Shown in pieces: positions 46,611-58,600 of a DNA stretch of 64,000 nucleotides. The position numbers and the translations under genes are program-made. The notes beneath the pieces were generated by a model. The model was given only the letters and a program-made list of their open reading frames with translations, was not told the DNA's origin and did not search any database. Source of the stretch: Euptelea pleiosperma. Taxonomy: Eukaryota; Streptophyta; Magnoliopsida; Ranunculales; Eupteleaceae. Position 1 is the first letter of the stretch; every line of letters starts with the position of its first letter. The stretch lies in the NCBI GenBank assembly GCA_035048495.1, contig CM068546.1, forward strand, positions 35,172,674 to 35,236,673. The letters run 5' to 3'.

Positions 46611-49600
46611 TCAAACCTTTCCACCTTTCAGTACCTGTTCATGCAACGACAATAAGAGGAACTGGTCAGAATCTTCTGATGAACAATGTAACTAAAATTA
46701 TAAAAGAAAAACGTTATACTATATGGACCACAACATAGCTGACAAAGCGCGTATGATAAACTACCTTCTTTATAGTCAACCCTGATGAATTAGAACTGGA
46801 CGGTGCTGGTTTTATTTCAACCGGTTTCAAGATCTCAAAAGAACACAATAGAGCTTCATCAACACTCAATAGAGCACCTGCATTATCAAACTCTCCACCG
46901 TAGTTTGGAGCTGAAAATATTGTGACTAATCTCCTTTTAGCAAAGAATTCATATCCATCCTCCACCACCTGAAATTTGATAAATGTTAACCTTTACCAAT
47001 CAAACAGGGGAAACTAAGGTCCATTTCGGTAAACATGATCTACAAATGGCATAGTGCTACAAGTTGCACATATGATGGTGGGTAGTGGAACCCACCATTC
47101 AACGAGCCCATGTAGGAGATCCCCTACGCACCAAAAAAATAATGGCCTGGTCAGATGATCAAAACCATCCATCCAATCTATCTCATGCTTTTGAAGAGGA
47201 AAAAAAAGGCAGCGGCAACGAGATACAGGAAAAAAGAAACAGAAAACAAGATCCAGAAAACCTCTTTCTTTTTTGGAATAGGAGCTTTTCTAGGTGAGAC
47301 CAACTGGGTAGTGGGTCCCATATGCCTAGGTGGATAGGTATGCCATTGGTAGACCATCTTTTCAGTCTATCCAACCAGGACCTTTGGTTTCTCCATCAAA
47401 TACTTGAATATTAAAAGACAACAAGAAGTTTGCTGACCTGATGACCCCGACATATGAGATCAAGGTTGTTCTTCTCCAAGAATTCAGCAACTCTATCAGC
47501 TCCAAAGGTACAAGAAACGCCTCGATCGCTCTCTGCCCACCCCTCGACACTGGAATCAGGATCAGACCAAAGCAAATCGCATAGAAGACCGTTATCTGGG
47601 ATCTCGGTGGGCCTCGCGATATCCCTTATTTGATTCACATTATGCAACTCTGGAGAGAGACCCCCATGCATGCAAAGTATCTTTTCATCGACAAGTGCAG
47701 CCACAGGCAAGCAATTAAAGCAATCGGTGAATATCTTCCAGAGCCGAACGTTAAACCTCCGTTTACACTCGTCGTAGAACCCATAAATCCTATTGATTTT
47801 TGCATCTTCATGGTTTCCCCTCAGAAGAAAGATTTTATCAGGATACTTTATTTTGTAGGCCAGAAGCAAACAGACTGTCTCTAAGCTTTGCCGGCCTCGA
47901 TCCACATAATCCCCAAGAAAGAGGTAGTTTGCAGCAGGAGGGAAGCCACCATAGTCAAACAGCCTCAAAAGGTCTTGATATTGTCCATGTATATCACCTG
48001 TAAGAGGCTTGCAATATTAGAGAGACCAAGTGCATTGAAAGAGCGAAAAGATCAACTTAGAAAGATAAGAGTGCAGTCTAGCAATCTTAGAGCATAAACC
48101 AGGACCGCTAATATCACACATGCACCTATGTCAACATATATGCATGTATTGCAGATATTGTGCTTAGATTGCTCAAATGTAAGTTCTGAACAATGTTAAC
48201 GAGGTATACTAGTAATTGGCATATCAATTAGAGTTCTGGGATTTAGCACTTTGTAAGGTCTATCATGAACATTCAAAGATAATGTGAAAACTTAACCAAA
48301 CAATCCTAAGAATTGTATATAACAGAAAAAAAACATAAAGGCACCTTAAAACAGTCTTGAGTATCTAACTAGGTTGGAGAAGAGAGTTTTCTGTTAAGAA
48401 AAGGATCTTTCCAAGACATTATTTTACAAGCTTTTGAATCTAAAAAAAATGGAAACATTGTTTTCTTTCCCTATGACTTCTTGAACATATAGGTTGATCA
48501 AGAACCTGTAGAAAATGGAGAAACAAATAGGATACCAGTGTAACTAAAATTAAAAACACTGAAGGTGTACTTTTGTTGGATTGCCACAGCAGCCATACTT
48601 AAGATGCCTAGATACGAATAGGATACCAATAAGGATTGGTATGGGAAACGGGGATATGACTTCATTTCACACAATCCAGGACATGGATACGGATAGGATT
48701 ATATCATCCAATATATTGATGCCATGCTTTAATTTATCCCTAATGGCACCCAACCATAACCATGTTTAAGAAGCTGTATTTAATAAATTTCAGGTACTCA
48801 CAACAAAATGGTCCAAGGGCAATTCATGTACAGGTGTACATGATCAAAAGACCAATAGTCCCATTACCTAGTCTAACATATACATTGATCAATATGATAA
48901 AGTCAAACCTTAATTTCATATTAAAATGTCAAGAGAAGTGTTTCCCTCTCTTATGGAAAAAGGCGCACACATGAACAAGATTAGGTAATGTACAATGAAG
49001 AGTTGAAGAACAATGACGACACTAGTGGGAAGGAGCTCTTTTGTGAACAGCGGAGGCTCTAAAACGGCAAGAAGAAGGCTGAAAAGGACGTGGATTGAGT
49101 GCACTACTGTTTTTAGAGCTGGTCGGTCATGATCGATAGTGAGCATCACATCTCGGTCAATCAACCGGTCCGCAGATCCATCATTCTCTATCATGCATGA
49201 TAACTCGGCTGAATACAATTCTTCCCTAATATACTGCAAGGCCTTAGCTATTACAACTTCACAGAAACTCCCTACCAGTTGACAACTCATTATTCACACT
49301 TGGTTACAACATAGGGTATTGTCCTCTGTGGGGTTGGGATGACAGCCCTTAACTCTTCTACCAATCTGTACAAATAACGTTCCAATTCAGCAATCTTAGG
49401 CGCGGCCGATATCCTCGTGGGTTGGCCAAACTTATCTTTCCCAATGAGCTGCAATGGTCCAATGCTTGACCCGTACCCATGGTTTAAAATTTCTTAAGGT
49501 TTCCTAATGTTTCATACGAAACATTTCAGAATTTAAGAGAACCAAAACGAAACATGCAATATTTCGGTTTGTTTCGCCGAGACAAACAGAGACATTACGA

Positions 49601-52600
49601 TCCCATACAATCATAAAAAAAAAAAAAAATAGAGAAAAAATTATCATTCCATGATTTTGGGAATATTTCGCCTATTCGCATGTTTCGACATTTTTTCAAT
49701 ATCTCAGGAATGTTTCGTTTCGTTTTAGAGTTTGTCTCGATTTTTCACTTAATTGAAACATTCCTCCGAAACGAGATTTTAAACCATGCTCATACCAGGT
49801 TGCTCAGCCGTATTAGAGTCAAACGAAAACGTTTTGTTGTCGACTCGCACCTTGAAATGGGAATCTCGCAAAAGAAGCCCACCTTTGATGACTTTTGTTA
49901 CTTCTTTCTGAGAAGCCACCTTTCCTCTAGGAAATTTCATACCCTTATAAACAAGGGTGAAAGGGAAAGGAAACCCTCCGAGACACTTAGCTACTTTTTG
50001 TAATGGAGTCATTGAGCAGAAAGAAGAACAACGCTACTTCACCCCACCTATCGGTAAAACGACAAAAGCTACTCCGAAAACAAGAGGCAGAGCACCTTAA
50101 AGTAAAGCAAGCGTGATGCATGAGCGTTCTACTTGATAACCCGTATCTACACTGGATCTTTATTTTAATTAGGATTAGGATTATTATTTTTATTTGAATT
50201 GTAATTAGTTTTAAATACTTTTGGAAAGTTAAATACTTTTGGAAAGTCTATTAGTTTAGGAAAGTTAGAATTTTATAAATAGGGATGTAATCTTTGATTT
50301 TAAAACAATGAATGAAGAAATAGAAAATCTCTTTGAGAAATCTCCTATGAAAAAAATTTGGTGTCAAAGCAAACTTGGTGTAAAGCCAAGAACGGTCTCC
50401 CGTCCTGCATCAAATTTGGTATTAAAGCTGAAAAATCCTACCATCCTCGCCATCAATCTGTCACCGCTTGAAACAGTTTTGAAACGGGTACTATTCATGG
50501 GATTGTTCATGCCGATACTGTTCATGAGTACTATTCACGGGAAGAAGATAAAGAAGAAAAAGATCAAAGGAGGTTGGTGGTGCCGTTGTCCTCACAGCCT
50601 AAACCAAAAACTCTTCTTTTTATGCTTTAGGATTTCAAAACCCAAACCCTAGTGTTGACGAAGAAGACTTCTTTCGGGGGTTTTACCATTTTCCATCATC
50701 TCATGATCCGACCTGTTTACCAGATCCATGACCCGACACACGACCAAGTAAAAAATGCTTCTATAGGATGACGATTCAATTGAAAAAAGAAGAGGTGCAA
50801 GTCCAAGGATATTTGAAAGAGTACGGAGAAATTCATTTTTTGTTGGAAGCAATTTCCAAGAAAAATTACATGGTGAGATGGCTTGCAAGGAAGAGTGGTT
50901 CTTCCGTCGAAGATCAACAACTACTCCAAGTATTTCCAAGATGTTGATGGATTGAAGACCTGGTGATACTACTTATGTGAAAGGGATTTAGTGTGAAGCC
51001 AAGGGAATGATTCCTACCTATTTAAAGGTCCAGATCAACTTTCCTTCTTGCCGTTTGCATCTGATTTCGAGGTCGAATTCCTAATGCAAGAGCATTTTAC
51101 TTGATAGCCCACAGCAACACCAGATCTTTGTTTTAATTAAGATTAAAATTTTTATTTTATTTCTATTTCAGTTTTAATTAGTTTTAAATACTTTTGAAAA
51201 GTCTTTTAGTTGTTTAGGATTAGGAAGATTAGAATTTTATAAATAGAGTTGTAATCTTTGATTTTAAAACAATGAATGAAGAAATAGAAAATTTCTTTGA
51301 GAAATCTCCTTTGAAGGGAAATTTGTTATGAAACCATCCTCTCTTTGTGTGAAGCCAAGCTAACTTGGTGTGAAGCCAAGACCGGTCTCTCATCCTGCAT
51401 CAAAGCGGCATAGCGCCTTTAAGTCATTCTGGGTCTCTCACGGAGTACAGCACAGCTAGAAAGAGTTAGCTATCCTCAAGCTAAAGACGGCAAAGCGACA
51501 GTAGAGCTGGATGAGGAGAGCTAGGTAGCAATCCTCTTTTAAAAGTGAGGAAGCTCTCCTGTTGGAGCTACATAGATCGGGCCCTACATGTGGTTTCTCT
51601 GTGCCGGAACTACTGTTTCCGGTTGTTATTTACCCAAGGGGTTGTGGGGACCCTAATAGGGGAAAGGAATAGAGACAGTACGAAAAAGTGGGGATCGTGG
51701 CTTGGCTTGCCGACCATAGTCAGCAAAATCTCTAATTTTTTGAATTCACGAATCAATCGCCGATTTTGCCGATTAATCTGCTAAGGCACATTTTTTTTTT
51801 ATTTTTTCCCCTTATAATTTCGATTTTGCTGGTTTAGGAATTTTGATTATGAGTTATGACTCATTATTATGGAATTATAGATATGTTTTTCATCATATAA
51901 ATGTGTTTTGTTAAAAACAACATTTCTAACTTGAAATATGTCATGATATATGTTTTATAATGTTGTCGATTTTTTCTGATTTTTACTGAATTTATCCGAA
52001 TTTTCCCAACTTGACGCCTTGCTGATTTATTGCCGAATCCCGACTTTGTGACTATGTTGCCAACTAGGTCAAAAAGCTGACGCACCGCTACACGTCTTAA
52101 TATAAGAAATAGCTCTAATATAGAATTGAATGGCGAAACAAGATCATGTTGCCTCCCCAAAATAGTTTGGATCTATGTAACAACGACATAAAAACGTATT
52201 GGTGTTCGACATAGATATGAGGTGTCTAACATGATATATTAGAAGTCCGAAATGCAGACACGTCCGTATACATATATCGTAATATAATATTTAAACCAAA
52301 ATATATTTAGATAAAAATAAGGAATGGTATATGAAAAGTAAAATAAAACATTCTATATGCTATGGCGCAATCTAATAACCTAATAAATATAAGCACGTTT
52401 ATAAAAGGGAAGACTATCAAGCAACTATAGTTGTGTTTAACAATTTAACAAAGTACAATATGGAGAATGGAACATACCAACACTCCTCTAGAGATCATAT
52501 TTAATAAAAAACGATTGAAATAAAAGGTGAAATGTGACATTATTGTACATGTCAAAATGTTTGTCTAGATGTGGCAACATGTGTATCCAAGTTGATATGT

Positions 52601-55600
52601 ATCCAACAAGGCAAAAATTCCTAAAAAGTTGTGTCCTTTTTACATAGATTCTGATAAGGCATTGTAGATGATGATGAACAAAACATAAAAAAAGTGTTGT
52701 GCACTACTATACTGTTATCAGATGCGTATTTTATATGTATTGGGTTACTATGTAAATACTCCTTGATGTGAGGGGTATACTTGTCTTTTCTTTTTCCATT
52801 TCATATAAATAAGATTTATGGAGTCATTGTGACCTAAGCACAATTGACATTCTTTCTCTTCTCTCTTCTCTTCCACAAACCTAACCCTAACCCTAATTCA
52901 ACTTCGTATCTGATGACGCTCGTTGACGTCATCAGACCACAAACTGAAGTCATCAGCTCCATGGACACGAAAATCGAGGTTTGCTGAAACCTTCACCATT
53001 TGATAGAGGATTTTTTTTCCCTATTTTTTATTATTTTTGGGAATTTTTTGGACCCATTTGAGGGGTTTTTTGGTTGATCTTCGAGTTTTTTACAAAAAAC
53101 TCAATTTGTAAACCAGCTCTTTTTTCGAACCCTTGATGGACTTTTTTAGGGACTTTGTTGCTTCAATCTAGTCCCCACCAATCTAACTTACATGTAGATA
53201 CCTCACTCGAACCATTTCATCGAGTTTTGAGGACTGTGGGAGGTTTTCTCCCTCAAGTACTTATCGCCGGCGACTTCTTTGTCCTCTATGACCATCGGCT
53301 TGGTTAAGAAACTCCTAAAATCACCTCTAAACCTGTCTTACAGTGGTGTGCTGGTTATAGGAAGTTGTTTTGCCTCTATATAGTACTTCTCTTGTTGATC
53401 TGGCTCCTTATACCTCTTTTTTTCAAGGTTCGTATGGGTGTTTTTGATTCCCATCCTTCGTTCAGTTATTTTGCTTGTTACTTAGGAAAGTACTAGGGTC
53501 CTACATGCATATTAGGATCTATTCGGTTGTTTTCTTGGCCTTCAATGCCGTTTTTTAGCCCTTTCTGGATCTAGATCTGATCTTCAGCCCTATATTGTTT
53601 TAGTTCTTTGGCCATAGTTCTTCATGGCAGATCGTATGGGTGTTTTTGATTCCCATCCTTCGTCTAGTTATTTTGCTTGTTGCTTAGGAAAGTACTAGGG
53701 TCCTACATGCATATTAGGACCTATTCGGATGTTTTCTTGGCCTTCAATGCTGTTTTTTAGCCCTTTCTGGATCTAGATCTGATCTTCAGCTCTATATTGT
53801 TTTAGTTCTTTGGCCATAGTTCTTCATGGCAGATCCTCCACCTCCTGTGGTTACTCTGCCTTCCTTGGTTTCTCCTTCCTTGTCCGAAGTGAGCACGGAA
53901 ACTCCCTCCACTGGTCTTGGAGGCCCTATGGTGCATTACTTGGCGTATGAGAACCCCAATTTACAGATCACCTCAGTTAAGTTAGATGGCAAGAATTACT
54001 TACGCTGGACCCAGGCTGCACGATTGTTCATTAGGGGCCGTGGGAAACTTGGTCACACTACGGGGGATACAGTTGAGCCCCCCAGGACTGATCCCTTGTA
54101 TCGCCAATGGGAGACAAGTGATCTTACTGTTATGTCATGGCTCCTCAACTCTCTGGAGCCGGAAATCAGTCAGAGTTTCTTATTCATGCGTACAGCTCGA
54201 GAGGTTTGAGAGATTACACAGAAGACCTACTCAAAGCAGCAGAATGCTAGAAGGGAATTTCAGTTGAGGCAGAGTATCTCCCATTTTAGACAGGAGAAGT
54301 CTCTTTCTCAGTACTATACTCTTCGCACCATGTGGCAAGAGCTCGATCATTACTATTCTTATCAACCTCTTCATCCATGAGAGATAGCTCCCTATCAGCG
54401 GTATATGGAGTAGGGTCGGATTTTTGATTTTCTTGCTGGACTCAATCCATCTTATGAGCTTGCTCGTGTTCAGATCTTGAGCAGTAGGATGGATCTTCCC
54501 TCTCTCAGCGAGGTGTATGCATATCTTCAAAGCAAGGAGAGCCGCCGGTTTTCCCTCCAGGATGAGCATCCAGTCTCCGAGCAATCAGCTTTTGCCAGTT
54601 CCTCTGCTCCTCCTACCTTCCAGCATCAGCCGTCTCAGAAGGGTCACCCTTCTCAGCCTCCTTCTACGGCTGTCTTATGTTCCTACCGGTACGACTTCAG
54701 GGAAGTCTTCTTCGAGGGAAAGGCCCAAATGCGATTATTGTGGTAAGCTGGGGCATATGAGAGATAGGTACCGGAAGCTTCATGGTCGCCCTAGCCAGCC
54801 AGGATCCTCTGGAGCTCATACTGTTCGGGTGGATGCTCCTGTGCCTCTTCAGGATTCACAGCCTAGTCCTTTGGTAGCTCCTGCTGGTATTTCTACTGCT
54901 GAGATTGCTGTTCTCCGACGGTTGCTGAGTCAGTTGGACGGGACGGTCCTTCTGCCACCCCTTCGACCTCCTTTGCCTAGTCAGGTAACATTAGACCTGC
55001 CCATCATGTGTCCATATCCTCTCTTAGTTCTCTTTGGATCATTGATTCAGAGGCTTTAGAACACATGACGGGTAAGTCTTTCCTTTTTTCCACATAATCT
55101 ATTTGTTCTGGTAGGGATAAGGTTAAAACTGCAGATGGTACCTAATCTTCTATTTCTGGGAAATGAAATATTCTTCTTTCCCCTCATTTACCTTTATCCT
55201 CTGTTTTGCATGTTCCTACTTTTACCTTTAACCTGTTGTCTGTGAGCTCCCTTACCCGTTAGCTAAACTGTAGTGCGACTTTTTTTCCTTCCTCCTGTGT
55301 CTTTCAAGATCTGGAAACGAGGAGGATGATTGGTACTAGACGTGAAGCTGATGGCTTTTATCTTCTGGATGGACGTATCTCTGAGCCCACAACATCGCAG
55401 TCTCATAGTAGTCTTAGTATTAGTTTATCTTCTGTTCTATGTTAGCATGACTGTCTGGGGCATGTCTCTTTTCAGTACTTGAAACACTTATTTCCTGTTT
55501 TGTTTAATTCTGTTTCTTTTTCTGAGTTACACTGTGAGACGTTCACACTCTCCAAACATTGTAGATCCACTTATCCATCTAGAGGTAATAAAAGCCCCAG

Positions 55601-58600
55601 TTCTTTTGATATTGTGCATTCTGATGTGTGGGGTCCTTCCCCTGTTACCTCTATTTTTGGCTTCCGCTACTTTGTTATTTTCGTTGATGACCATACACGA
55701 TGTACCTGGGTGTATCTCATGAAAAACAAAGATGAAGTCCATTCCATCTTCAAGGGTTTTCATAAGATGATCCACACACAGTATGACGCCTCCATCAAGG
55801 TCGTTTGATCTGACCAAGGAAATAAATTTCCCGAAATTAACGAAATATTTCACGAAATATTTCCATTTTCTAGGTTACCGACAGGAAAGAATACATACAC
55901 GAAATGTTTCCATACATGTCGAAATATTTCGTGTTAACAGTAAATTTCAGTCAATTGACGGTGTAAATATGTATTATTTTGGTCGAAATGTTTCGACATC
56001 AATAGAAACATTTCGATCGAAGGTAGGAAATGTCCCATTTGAGCACCACAAATCTCATATTTGATCATTTAACCCCTTTCCATATATATATATATAGAAG
56101 ACCAATTTATTATAGACCGCTATGGTTATTTATTTCCACACTACATATGGTTGTATATTATGGTTTGATAGTTTATGAGTGTTTTTAGGCTTGTTTTTAT
56201 TATTTCCCATACTTTCCAGAAACATTTCTATAATATTTCCATCATTTCCGCATTATTTCCATCATTTCCACGAAAATGTATTATTTCCACACTGGTCGAA
56301 ATATTTCCACGAAATATTTCCATTTCCGGGCTGGTCGAAATAAACATCGAAACCGAAATTTATTTCCTTGAATCTGACCAAGGTGGAGAGTACATGTTTG
56401 GAGGTCTCCAGCAATATTTTTTTGATCATGGGATTTGCCATCAGAATTCCTGTAGCTACACCCCTCAGCAGGATGGTGTGACTGAACGCAAAATACGTCA
56501 TTTGACAGAGGTCGCTCGATCTCTTTTGATCGGTGCCCATGTCCCAAGCTCCTATTGGTCCGATTTGACCGCTACTTACCTGACTAACTGGATGCCTTCA
56601 CGTGCTCTCCACTTCCAGTCTCCGGTCCAGGTTCTTGCTCCTAGCTCGTCTTTATTCCCTATCACACCTCGCATTTTTGGGGGTGTCTGCTTTGTTAACA
56701 TTATGGGTCCACATCGTAACAAGTTGGATCCTAATGCTTTTAAGTGTGTCTTCCTTGGTTACTCTTCTTCTCACAAGGGGTACAAGTGTTATCATCCCTC
56801 AACAGGTAAGAAGTATTTTCCATGGATGTCACATTTCGCGAGGAGACATTCTTTTTCTCCCCTACCTCTCTTCAGGGGGAGAGATGTAGTGAAAAGAGGT
56901 CTGATATTTGTCATCTTCCTACTGTTTCTATGACTCCTCCATTCCCATTGGTTGTCAAGCAACCTACTCAGCCTATTATGGTGTCTGATAGTGCTCTTGG
57001 AGCACAGGAGGAGCTTCAGGTCTATCGCAGAAGAGGGAAGATTATTGTTGATCCAGTACCAGTGGTTCCATCCTCAAATCCAGGCAACATATCTTCCATC
57101 TCTACTCATGTCATTTCTTCTTCCACTAATGTGTGTGTTCTTGATCTTCACATTACTTTACGGAAGGGCACTCGTAGTTGTACTCAACATCCCTTGAGCA
57201 ACTTAGTCTCCTACGATGCCTCATCTCCTTCCTATAAGGCGTTCATTACTTCTGTGGACACTATTCCTATTCCCACTTCTGTGGCAGAAGGATTGGCACA
57301 TCCCAGATGGAAAACCGCTATGGTCGAGGAGATGTGTGCCTTAGACAAAAATAAGACATGGGAGCTTGTTGATTTGCCAAGAGGCAAGAAGCCAGTTGGG
57401 TGCAGATGTGTATTCACAGTAAAGTATCAGGCAGATGGGTCAGTTGAGAAGTATAAGGCTAGATTGGTAGCCAAGGGATATACTCAGACCTGCGGGATTG
57501 ACTACGTGGAGACCTTTGCACCTGTGGCGAAGATGAACTTTATCAGGGTGTTGTCTTTAGCAGCAAACCAAGCATGACCTTTGCATCAGTTGGATGTAAA
57601 AAATGATTTCCTTCATGGCGATCTATATGAAGAAGTCTATATGGTACCTCCTTTAGGATTCAGCCCCCCAGGAGATGACAACAAGGTGTATAGATTGAGA
57701 AAAACCCTCTATGGGCTTAAGCAGTCTCCTCGAGCTTGGTTTGAGAGGTTCACTCTAGCAATAAACAAGCTGGGGTATACTCAAAGCCAAGCTGATCACA
57801 CCCTATTTGTGAAGTATCTAGGGAAGAGCACTACTGCTCTCATCATTTATGTGGATGATATCATTCTGACAAGGAATGATGCAGAAGAGGTGACCAAGCT
57901 AAAGAACCATTTGGCAGGGGAATTTGAGACTAAAGATCTGGGGCTTCTCAAGTACTTCTCGGCATAAAGGTTACAAGATTCAGTGAAGGGATCTTCATCC
58001 CACAACGGAAGTACGTCCTAGACCTATTACAGGTCTCTTGCAAGCTGGGAGCTAAGCCAGTTGAGACTCCCATAGAGCAGAACCACCAGTTGGCCGACTT
58101 GAGTAGTACGCCTTTATCTGATGTGGGGGATTTTCAGAGACTGGTTGAGAGGTTGATCTATCTCTCATTGACTCGACCAGACATTGCCTATGCGGTTAGC
58201 GTTATCAGCCAGTACATACATTCTCCTAGGGAGATCCATTTAGAGGCAGCACACAGGATTCTGAGATATCTCAAGTCTGCCCTTGGCAGAGGCCTTCTCT
58301 TCCAAAAAAATGACCACATGAGAGTTGAGTCATATACTGATGCAGACTGGGCAGGTGCCAAGGATGATAGGCGATCTCCTTTAAGCTATTGCACCTTTGT
58401 TGGGGGCAATTTAGTTACTTGGAGGAGCGAGAAGCAACCTGTTGTAGCCAGATCCAGTGCAAAGGCAAAATTCAGGGCAATGGCCCATGGCTTGTGCGAG
58501 ATGCTCTGGTTGAAGATGTTGGTTGCTGAGCTTGGTTTTCCAATCACGGGGTCGGTGAGCTTGTATTGCGACAATAAGGCTGTTATTAGTATTGCTCCTA

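Noticed and set aside
46611..47997. PP1 exons 2-4 as a truncated PP1 pseudogene
   Set aside because: The missing N-terminal exon is present at 60925-60733 on the same strand, with matching phase and the exact missing residues.
52881..52897. Telomere repeat tract
   Set aside because: CCTAACCCTAACCCTAA is short, occurs in both copia LTRs, and is better seen as a telo-box-like LTR motif.
55783..56933. Two open frames crossing the borders of the HAT-1 MITE in copia integrase
   Set aside because: They fuse MITE sequence with integrase codons and exist only because of the insertion.
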